Positions 10,601 through 18,665 are shown, numbered from the stretch's first letter. The stretch: DNA of 64,000 nucleotides from DASUBN01 sp036500225 (GCA_036500225.1 DASYCJ010000118.1:1-64000), one strand, 5' to 3'. Notes: a model not told the origin generated them from the sequence alone. Made by a program: numbers and translations.

Positions 10601-11100
10601 TGCTCCATCACTTGGGTCACGGAGGCATAACCGGCAGAACTGAACTGGGTCCGTAGAGAATCAGGATCGAGGCGTGCGCCCACTTTCAGGCTCAAGGTAC
10701 CGCCCACTACGTAAACGGGCGGAGCCAATCTCTGCATGAGCGTAGCCGCCGCGACCACCACAATGCCGCGCGTCAGGCCCGGAAGAGCTGCGAGGGTCGC
10801 GAGGCGCTCGGAGATGATGTCTTGGTGGGGCGAGAACAGATCGTAGGGCAGCGTCTCCCAATCTGGGAGAGTCAGTACCGGCAGGTCCCGGCCACCCAAG
10901 TAGAAGCGGAGTTCTGCCGTGAGCCGCTCCGCTTCCCGTGCGCTCTGGGTGACCGCGAGGAGCGGGGCATCCATGCGCAGAGCCGCTTCCGCCAGCGCCA
11001 AGCCCGTGGCGCTGCCATAGAGCTTGCCCCAGCGTTGCGCGGACAGCGAGAGATCGAGGTCCCGCGGTGTGAGGACGTTAGAGGAGGTGTGGGGCATCAA
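7636..11100 (-). CDS. mfd: Transcription-repair coupling factor Mfd
   Basis: Mfd is the ATP-dependent translocase that removes RNA polymerase stalled at DNA damage and recruits UvrA. At 1154 residues it has the usual length. In order: a UvrB-homology module (GSATGLALAEAALR, LPDWETLPYDLFSPHQD), the RNA-polymerase interaction domain (HEQHGVGRYLGLETLDMGG), and the helicase core with Walker A CGDVGFGKTEVA, Walker B IVDEEHRFGV, LTLTATPIPRTL and QLHQLRGRVGRS. The TRCF domain follows at the C-terminus. It lies 15 bases after aguB and 28 before the csiV-like gene, so an aguA-aguB-mfd-csiV transcript is possible. Confidence 0.98.
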   Translation of the reverse strand: MMPHTSSNVLTPRDLDLSLSAQRWGKLYGSATGLALAEAALRMDAPLLAVTQSAREAERLTAELRFYLGGRDLPVLTLPDWETLPYDLFSPHQDIISERLATLAALPGLTRGIVVVAAATLMQRLAPPVYVVGGTLSLKVGARLDPDSLRTQFSSAGYASVTQVMEHGEFAVRGSLLDVFPMGSPVPYRIDLFDDEIESIRIFDPDTQLSRDNLTELNLLPAKEYPLDEAGIRAFRQRYRARIEGDPQRSVIYRDVSNGIAIGGVEYYLPLFFDGTSDFFQYLPKQSTVAFVDEMETALTQAWAQIQERYEQRRHDIERPLLKPEEVWLEPKTVQEAAARYACIGIQSFELLDGKGVNFSSIAPLFLRVDSRAAEPAEKLVAFLRSFKGRVLFAAESAGRREYLNDLLGRQRIKLAQFEGWDGFLASDEPLGICIAPLERGLNLPEAGIAVLTEEQLFGERARQKTRRVTRRNPEDIIRDLTDLAAGAPVVHEQHGVGRYLGLETLDMGGFETEFLRLEYAGGDKLYVPVSSLHLISRYSGSSPESAPLHKLGSGDWDKARRKAAEQARDVAAELLDLYARRAARQGHQFKLSQIEYQAFAEAFPFDETIDQEKAIANVIADMTEGKPMDRVVCGDVGFGKTEVALRAAYVAVQGGKQVAVLVPTTLLAQQHAQTFQDRFADLPVRIEVLSRFRTGKQQDASLKDLAAGRVEIIIGTHALLRPEVKFKDLGLVIVDEEHRFGVQHKERLKQLRAEVDILTLTATPIPRTLNMALAGLRELSIIATPPEERLAVKTFVSEWQDGLIQEACLREIKRGGQVYFVHNSVETIDKAAADLATLVPGAEIRIAHGQMRERDLEQVMLDFYHRRFNILVCTTIVESGIDVPTANTMVIHRADKFGLAQLHQLRGRVGRSHHRAYAYLIIPPRNLLTGDAMKRLEAIESLEELGAGFTLATHDLEIRGAGELLGDEQSGQIQEVGFSLYSELLERAVKTLKAGKQVDVDAPLDHGPEIDLHIPALLTTDYMPDVHLRLTLYKRIASCKDQAELEDLQVEMIDRFGLLPPQAKNLFRFAELKLRAAPLGIRKIEAGSHGGRIHFGPDTPVEPITVIRLVQNKPNTFRLDGQDRLRFSMDLEDREERMAAVEELLTQLGKAAA

Positions 11101-11115
11101 CAGTCGAGGCTGGGC

Positions 11116-12009
11116 TCAATCCCGGAAGCGCTCGGTCAGCTCATCATAGAAGTCGATGCGTCGATCCCGCAGGTAGGGCCAGATACGGCGCACCGCCTCG
11201 GAACGCCCCATGTCCACGTCGGTCACCAGTATCGTGGGGGACGAAGTATCCGCCTGAGCCAGGATCTCGCCTTGAGGACCCGCTACGAAGCTCGAACCCC
11301 AGAACTTGATGCCGCCGCCAACTCCGGAAGGATCCTTCTCGAAACCGATGCGATTGCTGACCAATACCGGCAAGCCGTTGGCCACCGCATGGGAACGCTG
11401 GATGGTGATCCAGGCATCCCGTTGCCGGCCCTGTTCATCCGCCGCGTCTTCTTCTACCCAGCCGATGGCGGTGGGATAGAGCAGGAGGTCCGCGCCAGCC
11501 AAGGCCATCAGGCGCGCGCCTTCCGGATACCACTGGTCCCAGCACACCAGCACGCCGAGTTTGCCCACGGAGGTCTGGATGGGTTCGAACCCCAGGTCGC
11601 CCGGCGTGAAATAGAACTTCTCGTAGTAGCCCGGATCATCCGGGATGTGCATCTTGCGGTAGATACCTGCCAGCGTGCCGTCTTTCTCCAGCACCGCAGC
11701 GGTGTTGTGATAGAGACCCGGTGCGCGGCGCTCGAACAGCGAAGCCACGATTACCACGCCCAGTTCCTTGGCCACAGCACCCAACTCCTGGGTAGTGGGG
11801 CCGGGGATGGCCTCCGCCTGGTCGAAGACGTGGGTGTCTTCCGTCTGGCAGAAATACAGACCCGTATGCAGTTCCTGCAGTAGCACCAGCTTCGCGCCCT
11901 TGGCGGCTGCTTCGCGGATGCCCTTGATGCTCTCTCGGAGGTTGGCAGCGCGATCCGCGATGCAACTCTGTTGCACCAGAGCGACTTTTAGATGTTTGGC
12001 TGCAGTCAT
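11116..12009 (-). CDS. aguB: N-carbamoylputrescine amidase
   Basis: AguB hydrolyses N-carbamoylputrescine to putrescine, CO2 and ammonia, the last step of the agmatine route. The 297-residue nitrilase-superfamily protein carries the Glu-Lys-Cys triad as Glu46 (LLQELHTGLYF), Lys119 (YRKMHIPDDPGYYEKFYF) and Cys156 (GVLVCWDQWYPEGAR). It starts 4 bases after the agmatine deiminase stop, so the two enzymes are one expression unit and act in sequence on the same substrate. Confidence 0.96.
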   Translation of the reverse strand: MTAAKHLKVALVQQSCIADRAANLRESIKGIREAAAKGAKLVLLQELHTGLYFCQTEDTHVFDQAEAIPGPTTQELGAVAKELGVVIVASLFERRAPGLYHNTAAVLEKDGTLAGIYRKMHIPDDPGYYEKFYFTPGDLGFEPIQTSVGKLGVLVCWDQWYPEGARLMALAGADLLLYPTAIGWVEEDAADEQGRQRDAWITIQRSHAVANGLPVLVSNRIGFEKDPSGVGGGIKFWGSSFVAGPQGEILAQADTSSPTILVTDVDMGRSEAVRRIWPYLRDRRIDFYDELTERFRD

Positions 12010-12013
12010 GTCT

Positions 12014-13063
12014 TTAAGCCTTCTGCGGCACTACGCCGCGGGGGAACTGCATGGTCACGCAGTGCAGACTGCCGTACTGGTAGATCAGCGAGCGGCAAGG
12101 CACATCGATGATCTCGCGGCCCGGGAAGCATTTCACGAGGGCCTTCAGGGCCGAGGCGTCCGCCGGATCATTATAAGTCGGCACCAGCACCGCCCCATCC
12201 ATGATCAGGAAGTTGGCGTAGGTGGCGGGCAGGCGGCGGCCTGTCTGGTCGATTACCGCCTGGGGCCAGGGCAGGGGCACGAGCGTATAGGACTGACCAT
12301 CCTTGCGGCGCATGGCCTTGAGCTCGTCTTCCATGGCCTTCAGACCCTTGTAATGGAGGTCGGTGGCATCTTCACAGGCCTGGTAGGCGATGGTCTTGGC
12401 ATCACAGAGCCGCGCCAGGGTGTCGATGTGGCCATCCGTGTCGTCGCCATCGATGGCTCCGTGCTTCAGCCACAGGATGCGGTCCACACCCAGATACTTG
12501 TGCAGCAGCGTCTCGACGTCGGCGCGTTTGAGCTTGGGGTTGCGGTTCTTATTGAGCAGGCAGCTTTCGGTGGTGAGCAGGGTGCCTTCCCCGTCCACCT
12601 CGATGCTGCCGCCTTCCAGCACCAGCTCGATGCTCTCCATGGGGATGTCACCGAAAGCGCCGGCTTCGTGCAGGCGGCGGCTCAAGCGGTTGTCGTTCTC
12701 GTGGGGGTACTTCTCGCCCCAACCGTTGAAGATGAAGTCCAGCATCACCAGCTTGCCGTCTTTCTCCACGGTGATGGGGCCATGATCCCGGGCCCAAGCA
12801 TCGTTGGAAGGGAAGGTGAAGATGTGCAAGCGATCCACACGGCCGCCGGCGGCTTTCACGTAACCGCGGATGCGCTCCGCGTGGCCTTCGTCCATGCAGG
12901 TGATGATCACCGGCTCCCGCAGGCTGATCTCCTTGGCGATGCCCGTATGGCAACGCTCGGCGGAGGCATAGTCTGGGTTCCATTCCACGTCGGAACGGGG
13001 CCAGGTGAGCATCACGCCGCTCTGGGAGACCCATTCCGGCGGCAGGCTGTAGCGTGCAGTCAT
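12014..13063 (-). CDS. aguA: Agmatine deiminase
   Basis: AguA converts agmatine to N-carbamoylputrescine and ammonia. The 349-residue protein starts MTARYSLPPEWVSQSGVMLT. It shows the family blocks WNPDYASAE, NDAWARDHGPITV, the His-Asp motif GDDTDGHIDTLARL, and the catalytic Cys335 near the end in YQYGSLHCVTMQFPRG. A GTG at 13117 would add 18 residues that do not look like the family, so the ATG at 13063 is preferred, although its ribosome site is weak. aguB follows 4 bases on. Confidence 0.95.
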   Translation of the reverse strand: MTARYSLPPEWVSQSGVMLTWPRSDVEWNPDYASAERCHTGIAKEISLREPVIITCMDEGHAERIRGYVKAAGGRVDRLHIFTFPSNDAWARDHGPITVEKDGKLVMLDFIFNGWGEKYPHENDNRLSRRLHEAGAFGDIPMESIELVLEGGSIEVDGEGTLLTTESCLLNKNRNPKLKRADVETLLHKYLGVDRILWLKHGAIDGDDTDGHIDTLARLCDAKTIAYQACEDATDLHYKGLKAMEDELKAMRRKDGQSYTLVPLPWPQAVIDQTGRRLPATYANFLIMDGAVLVPTYNDPADASALKALVKCFPGREIIDVPCRSLIYQYGSLHCVTMQFPRGVVPQKA

Positions 13064-13161
13064 CTTCGTAAAGACCCTAAAACAAACCGCGTGAGGTACC
13101 GCTCTCTTCAGCGGCACCGCTCACGCGGCGGATGGTTCGGACGGTGACTTGGCCGAAAGAG

Positions 13162-13650
13162 TCAGTTCTTCATCACCGTGTGCAGGACCATATTGTATTC
13201 GAAGTACACCACGTAGTCCGGGTAATCCCAGCGGGTGATGGGGGGCTTGCCCACCGCGTCATACTTCTGCAACGGCGTGCCGAAGATGTGCTCCACGTTG
13301 GCCATGTTCATGCCGCGGATCGGCGCAGTGATGTTGTTGGACTGGGAAGCCCGCGCCGCTTGCGGGGTAGGCGCGGGTACTGGCATCTGCATCGGAGCAG
13401 CGGCGGGGGCTGAGGTCTCGGGTTGGGCCGGCGCAGCAGCGGACGCGGTGCTCGCGGCAGGCGCCGCGGTGGCGTCAGTCGTGGCGGCACTGGGGGCCGC
13501 CTCAGTAGAAGCGGCAGGGGCAGCGGCAGGCGCACTCACGGCAGCAGGTGCGGCCGAAGAGGCGGCTGCGGGAGCATCCGCAGCGAAGAGCGGAGCCACG
13601 CCGGATAAGGCGAGAGCGGCTAGGCCTAGGCTCAGGACGGGACGTCGCAT
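13162..13650 (-). CDS. Secreted Ala/Pro-rich protein with a C-terminal OmlA/SmpA-like domain
   Basis: The start at 13650 is set by GGAG 8 bases upstream. A signal peptide (MRRPVLSLGLAALALSGVAP) leads into about 70 residues of Ala/Pro/Ser/Thr low complexity, a probable flexible periplasmic linker. A conserved-looking C-terminal block of about 50 residues follows (NMANVEHIFGTPLQKYDAVG, then PPITRWDYPDYVVYFE). That block resembles small periplasmic domains of the SmpA/OmlA type, but no lipobox Cys is present. Function unknown. It lies 98 bases upstream of aguA on the same strand. Confidence 0.8.
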   Translation of the reverse strand: MRRPVLSLGLAALALSGVAPLFAADAPAAASSAAPAAVSAPAAAPAASTEAAPSAATTDATAAPAASTASAAAPAQPETSAPAAAPMQMPVPAPTPQAARASQSNNITAPIRGMNMANVEHIFGTPLQKYDAVGKPPITRWDYPDYVVYFEYNMVLHTVMKN

Positions 13651-13752
13651 GTCACAATCTCCCCGGGATGCAGGCATTAACTATAGCATTGTAAAAAGCT
13701 ATCCAGAGCATCAGCTTAGCTGGCTTTCTTGACATAAAGGCTCATCAGATTC

Positions 13753-14463
13753 ATGCGTTTTGAACCTCCGCTGCAAGAAGCGCGCCTGGAGCGGCGCTAT
13801 AAGCGTTTCCTGGCAGACGTGGCATTCCCCGATGGCCGGCGACTGACGGTGCATTGCCCCAATACCGGCGGCATGTTGGGCTGCGCGGATCCAGGCATGC
13901 GGGTGTGGCTCAGCCGGGCCACTAACCCGGCGCGTAAGTACGCCTGGACCTGGGAGCTGGTGGAGGCCTTGCCCGGGGTCCTAGTGGGTATCCACACCGG
14001 TCGGACCAATAGTCTGGTCCGGGAGGCCATCGGCAGCGGTGTCATCGCTGAAGCATCCGGTTACCGAGCTTTACAGGGAGAAGTGATGGCCGGCGAGGGC
14101 TTCCGGGTGGATTTCCTGCTCTCGGGCCACGCCACACATCCGGACTGCTATCTGGAAGTGAAGAACGTCACGGCCGCGGTGCAGGAAGGTATCGCCCTGT
14201 TCCCTGACGCAGTGAGCGAGCGGGCCAGCCGCCACCTGCGGGAACTCATGGCCAAGGTCCGGGCTGGCCGACGTGGCCTCCTGTGTTTCTGTGTGCAGCG
14301 GAATGACGTTAGCGAGGTGCGACCGGCGGATGCCATCGATCCAGTCTATGGGCGGACTCTCCGGGAAGCGATGGCGGCCGGAGTGGAGGTGGTGGCTTAT
14401 GGGGCGCGTATGAGCGCCGAAGAGGCGGTGTTATATCGGCCGATCCCGGTCCGTTTACCCTGA
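13753..14463 (+). CDS. sfsA: SfsA family protein (sugar fermentation stimulation)
   Basis: The 236-residue protein has the family landmarks LERRYKRFLADV, HCPNTGGMLGCADPG, GIHTGRTNSLVREAI, DFLLSGH with DCYLEVKNVT, and FPDAVSERASRHLREL. The acidic residues around E-V-K-N resemble a PD-(D/E)xK nuclease core. In E. coli the protein was linked to maltose metabolism and DNA binding, but its biochemical role is not settled. It is divergent from the Ala-rich secreted protein and stops 23 bases before lolC/F; a TATAAT in that gap suggests the latter has its own promoter. Confidence 0.93.
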   Translation: MRFEPPLQEARLERRYKRFLADVAFPDGRRLTVHCPNTGGMLGCADPGMRVWLSRATNPARKYAWTWELVEALPGVLVGIHTGRTNSLVREAIGSGVIAEASGYRALQGEVMAGEGFRVDFLLSGHATHPDCYLEVKNVTAAVQEGIALFPDAVSERASRHLRELMAKVRAGRRGLLCFCVQRNDVSEVRPADAIDPVYGRTLREAMAAGVEVVAYGARMSAEEAVLYRPIPVRLP

Positions 14464-14472
14464 GGCTCCCTC

Positions 14473-14478
14473 TATAAT
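14473..14478 (+). promoter_or_regulatory. Putative -10 element of lolC/F
   Basis: An exact TATAAT ends 8 bases before the ATG at 14487. No convincing -35 is seen at 17 bases. No Shine-Dalgarno sequence lies between it and the ATG, so transcription would start within about 2 bases of the start codon. Confidence 0.45.
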
Positions 14479-14486
14479 GCGCAGCT

Positions 14487-15734
14487 ATGTTTAGACCATT
14501 CTCCCTGTTCGTGGGCTTGCGCTATTTCCGGGCCAAGCGCCGCAACCAGTTCATCTCCTTCATCTCGGGCATGTCGCTGGTCTCCATCGCCATCGGCGTC
14601 ATGGCCCTCATCACCGTGCTGTCTGTGATGAACGGTTTCCAGGACGAGTTGCGGGACCGGATCCTGAGCATGACCGCCGATGCCACCATCTCCGGCTTCG
14701 ACAACAAGCTCTCGGACTGGCCGGCGGTGGTGCGTGACGTGCATGACCAGCCCGGCATAGTCGCCGCCGCGCCCTACATCGAGGACCAGGCCATGTTGGC
14801 CAACGGCTCCAACATGAGCGGCACCGAAGTGCGGGGTGTGATTCCGGATATGGAAGGCACCGTCTCGGAAGTAGGCCGGCGCATGGTCATGGGCCAGATG
14901 CGGGACTTGGCTCCCGGCAGTTACGACATCGTGCTGGGCAAGGACCTGGCATTCGCCTTGGGCGTGGCGCCCGGTGACAAGGTGATCCTGATGATCTCCC
15001 AGGGCAACGTCACGCCCGCAGGCCTCATCCCGCGCTTCCGGCGTTTCACGGTGTCCGGCATCTTCGACGCAGGTATGTATGAGTACGATCGGGGTCTGGC
15101 CTTCATCAATATCAAGGATGCCCAGACCCTGTACGGTTTCGACGATGCCGTGAGCGGCGTGCGTCTGAAGCTCAAGGACAAGTATCAGGCACCGGAGATC
15201 GCCCGCGCGCTCACTGCCCGCTTCAACGGCGCCTTCTACGTCAGCGACTGGACCCAGGAACACGTGAACTTCTTCAAGGCCATCGCCATGGAGAAGACCG
15301 TGATGTTCATCATCCTGTCGCTCATCGAACTGGTGGCGGCCATCAGCATCGCCATCACCCTGGTCATGGCGGTGACGGATAAACAGGCGGATATCGCCAT
15401 CTTGCGCACGCTGGGGGCGAGCCCACGCGCCATCATGGGTATATTTATCGTGCAGGGCACCATCATCGGCTTCCTCGGCACTCTCATCGGTTTCATCCTG
15501 GGTGTCCTACTGGCGACCTATCTCAACGACATTATGCATTTCCTGCAGCACATGTTTCACACTGAGTTTCTGCCCTCCAGCGTGTATTACATCAGTGATC
15601 TGCCAGCTTCCATCGTCATGAGCGACGTGTTGAAGATCACCATCGCTAGTTTCGTGCTGTCGGTGATCTCCACCCTGTATCCCGCCTGGCGTGCAGCGCG
15701 CACTCAGCCGGCGGAGGCCCTGCGCTATGAATAA
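14487..15734 (+). CDS. Lipoprotein-releasing ABC transporter permease, LolC/LolE/LolF family
   Basis: This inner-membrane permease extracts mature lipoproteins and hands them to LolA. The 415-residue protein has the family layout: one N-terminal helix (FLFISGMSLVSI-like region at about residues 27-50), a large periplasmic domain, and three C-terminal helices with FtsX/MacB features (AILRTLGASPRAIMGIF, and the end YPAWRAARTQPAEALRYE). Only one permease gene sits next to lolD, whereas E. coli has lolC and lolE. It may therefore work as a homodimer as LolF does in some gammaproteobacteria, unless a second gene lies elsewhere. lolD overlaps its end by 8 bases. Confidence 0.94.
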   Translation: MFRPFSLFVGLRYFRAKRRNQFISFISGMSLVSIAIGVMALITVLSVMNGFQDELRDRILSMTADATISGFDNKLSDWPAVVRDVHDQPGIVAAAPYIEDQAMLANGSNMSGTEVRGVIPDMEGTVSEVGRRMVMGQMRDLAPGSYDIVLGKDLAFALGVAPGDKVILMISQGNVTPAGLIPRFRRFTVSGIFDAGMYEYDRGLAFINIKDAQTLYGFDDAVSGVRLKLKDKYQAPEIARALTARFNGAFYVSDWTQEHVNFFKAIAMEKTVMFIILSLIELVAAISIAITLVMAVTDKQADIAILRTLGASPRAIMGIFIVQGTIIGFLGTLIGFILGVLLATYLNDIMHFLQHMFHTEFLPSSVYYISDLPASIVMSDVLKITIASFVLSVISTLYPAWRAARTQPAEALRYE

Positions 15735-16446
15735 CGCGCTCCGCACGACGAATGATGCACCTCAGAGCACGGGCGTCGCCATGCTGCGTTGCGAGAAGCT
15801 GGTGAAGCATTTCCAGGAAGGCGACTACAAGGTCGAGGTGCTGAACGGCGTGGATCTGAGCGTCGCCCCGGGCGAGCGGGTGGCCATCGTCGGCAGCTCC
15901 GGCTCCGGCAAGAGCACGCTACTGCATCTCCTGGGCGGTCTCGATACGCCCACTTCCGGGCAGGTGTATGTGCATGGTGAAGCCCTGAGCGCCATGTCCG
16001 ATGCGGCCCGCGGCACCATGCGTAACCGTTCTATCGGTTTCGTCTATCAGTTCCATCATCTGCTGCCGGAGTTCACGGCAGTAGAGAACGTGGCCATGCC
16101 ACTCCTGATCCGCGGCGTCGAACCCGATGAGGCGGAGGCCAAGGCCGTGGAGTTATTGGGTAAAGTGGGCCTGGCGCAACGCCTGACCCATCGCCCGTCG
16201 AAACTCTCCGGCGGCGAGCGTCAACGGGCCGCAGTGGCGCGCGCGCTGATCCATCGCCCCGCGGTGGTGCTGGCGGATGAGCCTACCGGCAATTTGGATG
16301 CCCACACCGGCGAACAGGTGTATCAGCTGATGCTGGAGCTCAACCGGGAGATGGGTACGAGCCTAGTGCTGGTGACCCATGACGTGAAGATGGCGGAACG
16401 GGCGCAGCGGGTACTGCACCTTAAGGACGGCCGGTTGGCCGATTAG
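15727..16446 (+). CDS. lolD: Lipoprotein-releasing system ATPase LolD
   Basis: The 239-residue ABC ATPase powers lipoprotein release. It has Walker A GSSGSGKSTLLH, Q-loop region FVYQFHHLLPEFTAVENV (typical of LolD), signature LSGGERQRAAVARAL, Walker B VVLADEPTGNLD and H-loop LVTHD. The ATG at 15727 lies within the permease end; a downstream ATG at 15781 (MLRCEKLVKHF) matches the usual LolD N-terminus and could be the true start. It overlaps the convergent DUF2062 gene by 4 bases. Confidence 0.96.
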   Translation: MNNALRTTNDAPQSTGVAMLRCEKLVKHFQEGDYKVEVLNGVDLSVAPGERVAIVGSSGSGKSTLLHLLGGLDTPTSGQVYVHGEALSAMSDAARGTMRNRSIGFVYQFHHLLPEFTAVENVAMPLLIRGVEPDEAEAKAVELLGKVGLAQRLTHRPSKLSGGERQRAAVARALIHRPAVVLADEPTGNLDAHTGEQVYQLMLELNREMGTSLVLVTHDVKMAERAQRVLHLKDGRLAD

Positions 16447-17000
16447 CCCTTTCCGTTTTCGGCGCGTTCGGCCTTGCGCAGTTTCCAGCGGCCGCTGATG
16501 GACAGCCGCCAGGCCACATCGAATATGATGTAAGCCAGGATCGCGAAGATCACGCCTTCCACCACGCAGCCCAAGAACGTCTCTTCGACCAGGTACCAGG
16601 CGTGCATCAGCTCGGGTGCACGCATCGACTGATTCACTACCCCGTGGTTGTCCTGGTTCAGATGCAAGGGGTTCAGCAGCAGGCGACCAATCTTGTAGCC
16701 GCCGTACCAGATAGGACCGATGGTAAGTGGATTGTTGATCCATACCGCCGCAACGGCGACGGGCATGTTGATGCGCCAGTACAGCGCGCCCAGCACCGCA
16801 AATATTGTGTGACCGGGTATCGGCAGGCAGCAGACGAAGGCGCCCAGAGCCAGGGCCCGGCAGGTGCCGCGCCGGCCCACGTGCCAGAGGGCAGGGTCAT
16901 GCCAAAGGAAGTCGAAGGGCCGCATGTACCATTTGCCGTGCAGTTTGGCATGCAGCTTCTCGGGTTCCGGCACGATCTTGGAAAGGAACTTACGGGGCAC
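16443..17000 (-). CDS. DUF2062 family inner-membrane protein
   Basis: The start is taken as the GTG at 17000 with GGAG 5 bases before it, giving 185 residues. The family core is visible as ALALGAFVCCLPIPGHTIFA, LYWRINMPVAVAAVWINNPL and GPIWYGGYKIG, with a second hydrophobic segment GCVVEGVIFAILAYIIFDVA. These imply two or three membrane segments. The family has no assigned function; it commonly sits between lolCD and comEC in gammaproteobacteria, exactly as here. Confidence 0.9.
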   Translation of the reverse strand: MPRKFLSKIVPEPEKLHAKLHGKWYMRPFDFLWHDPALWHVGRRGTCRALALGAFVCCLPIPGHTIFAVLGALYWRINMPVAVAAVWINNPLTIGPIWYGGYKIGRLLLNPLHLNQDNHGVVNQSMRAPELMHAWYLVEETFLGCVVEGVIFAILAYIIFDVAWRLSISGRWKLRKAERAENGKG

Positions 17001-17250
17001 CGTGACTCCAGCGCACTCGGGCGGGCAGTGGCCCGCAGTCTGAGCATAGCCCGCCGGCGGCAGGCCTGGCATAAATCAAAAATGAACTATATATACGTCG
17101 TCCGCCTGTGAGCGGCTGGTCATTATCCATGATTTTGGGATAGGACCATCTGGAAGTCCGCGGCAGCGATGCTGGCCGGGTGGCGGACATCCTGATGCTG
17201 CCGGCTTTGGCCGGAGACTTGGCGCGTGTTTAGCTTCAGTTTACCCCTGA

Positions 17251-17911
17251 TGTTCGCTGCCTGCTATTGGCGCCCCCTGCGCTGGCTACTATTCCTGTCA
17301 TGTCTTGCGGACTTTACGCTACCGATCCGGGGAGCCCTCGCTATCTGCGGTCCCAGGGCATCGCGGCGCCGGATCTGGTGATAGTGCGCCCACGGAAATA
17401 GTAACCATGCAGGCGGACTCGCAAGCCTACGAGCGTCTATCCCAATATGTCGGTATACACCGGAGCCATGGACCGGGTGCCCGCTGCCAGACCATGCATG
17501 CGCGGTCAGAGTGGGGACTGGGACGGTGTGCATTTCGAAGTGCTCTATCCGGAGATGGGCACACCGTGGCGGGCAATCATATCTCCTGCGTGCTCAGCAT
17601 CACTGGGCCCGGCGGTAAGACCCTGCTCGTAGGTGACATCGTGAAGAAAAGGGAAGGATGTCTATTGGCGATGGAGCCAGATTTGCATGGCGATCTCCTG
17701 ATCGCTACCCATCACGACCGCAATTTGTCTTCGACACTGCCATTCGTAGCGGCGGTTGCGCCCCGCGCGGTATGGTTCCGTTAGGCTATCGCAACCGCTT
17801 GGATTTCCCGAAACTGGAGGTACAAGCCAGGGATCTGCCACTGGCCGCACTCTCGGATACAGCGGAGGATGGGCGCTTTGCATGCAGTTCCGGGCCGGTT
17901 CCGAATTCAAG
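17251..17911 (+). pseudogene. comEC: Decayed comEC (DNA uptake channel), only C-terminal fragments left
   Basis: This 1-kb space holds the expected comEC position but no intact frame. Pieces of the C-terminal ComEC beta-lactamase-like domain appear in order in different frames. They are WRPLRWLLFLS (from about 17275), RYLRSQGIAAPDLVIV (17339-17386, then a stop), WDGVHFEVLYPE (about 17518-17555), SCVLSITGPGGKTLLVGDI (about 17584-17640) with HHDRNLSSTLPFVAAVAPR (to about 17769), and GYRNRLDFPKLEVQARDL (about 17783-17836). The His/Asp metal-binding block that should follow DLVIV and the whole N-terminal membrane channel are missing. At least three frameshifts and two large deletions are needed. 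A functional product is impossible from this copy. Confidence 0.8.
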
Positions 17912-17984
17912 CGGACGATGCGCTGGCGCCGGGATACGGCCCGACTAGGGACCGAGGAATAGCCAAAAATTCCTTGGAATCCAG

Positions 17985-17990
17985 TATGAT
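17985..17990 (+). promoter_or_regulatory. Possible -10 element of exbB-exbD
   Basis: TATGAT lies 27 bases before the ExbB-like start, after the comEC remnant; no clear -35 was found. A GGGGAG ribosome site follows it, so this message would have a normal short leader. Confidence 0.3.
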
Positions 17991-18017
17991 GCGTGAAGCT
18001 AGATACCGGGGAGCGGT

Positions 18018-18665
18018 ATGTTCGAGATCATCAAGGCTGGCGGCTGGATCATGGTGCCGCTGCTGCTGTGTTCGGTCATCGTGGTGGCTATCATCGCCGA
18101 GCGCATGTGGAGCCTGCAGACCCAGCGCGTCGCCCCCGAGCACCTGGCTGCCCAGGTCTGGCAATGGATACGTAACGGTGAATTCAACGAAGAGCGCATG
18201 CAAGCCCTGCGCACCGGCTCGCCCTTAGGCCGGCTCCTGGCCATCGGCATCCTGCATCGCAGCTCCGACCGGGAAGTGCTGAACGATGCCATCTCCGATG
18301 CGGGCCGGCACATCGTCCACGAACTGGACCGCTATCTCATCACTCTGGGTAGTATCGCCACCATCTCGCCTCTCCTGGGGTTGCTCGGCACCGTGCTCGG
18401 CATCATGCATGTGTTCGCCGCCATCTCGCTCGTCGGCCTCGGCAATCCGACCGCCCTGGCCGGTGGCATCTCCCAGGCGCTTATCACCACCGTAGTGGGC
18501 CTGATGATAGCTATCCCGGCCTACGTGGCGCATCGTGCCCTGCGCGGGCGGGTGGACGACCTAGTGGTGCGCATGGAGCGCGAGACCATGCGCCTCATGA
18601 ACGCCCTGCAGGGGCGCCAGGCGCCAGCGGAATGGCAGCGCAGGGGTGACCGTGAGGCTGCGTGA
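18018..18665 (+). CDS. exbB: MotA/TolQ/ExbB family proton channel protein
   Basis: The 215-residue inner-membrane protein couples proton flow to envelope work with the ExbD-like partner that follows. Three membrane segments are seen: IMVPLLLCSVIVVAIIAERM (about 10-30), IATISPLLGLLGTVLGIMHV (about 112-135) and ALITTVVGLMIAIPAYVAHR (about 155-175). The segment LLGLLGTVLGI is the family hallmark. GGGGAG lies 6 bases upstream of the ATG. The pair is conserved between comEC and msbA/lpxK in pseudomonads; the energised partner is unknown, so whether it serves TonB-type transport cannot be told. Confidence 0.93.
   Translation: MFEIIKAGGWIMVPLLLCSVIVVAIIAERMWSLQTQRVAPEHLAAQVWQWIRNGEFNEERMQALRTGSPLGRLLAIGILHRSSDREVLNDAISDAGRHIVHELDRYLITLGSIATISPLLGLLGTVLGIMHVFAAISLVGLGNPTALAGGISQALITTVVGLMIAIPAYVAHRALRGRVDDLVVRMERETMRLMNALQGRQAPAEWQRRGDREAA

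Noticed and set aside
11768..13147. 459-codon plus-strand open frame
   Set aside because: It lies opposite aguB and aguA, whose catalytic residues are intact; its composition is that of an antisense shadow in GC-rich DNA.
13330..13560. Repeat array or CRISPR
   Set aside because: The repetition is Ala/Pro codon low complexity within a secreted protein gene, with no constant repeats or spacers.
13730..13752. TTGACA before sfsA as a promoter
   Set aside because: The -35 is perfect but no -10 lies at a usable distance; a spacer of 17 ends on the start codon.
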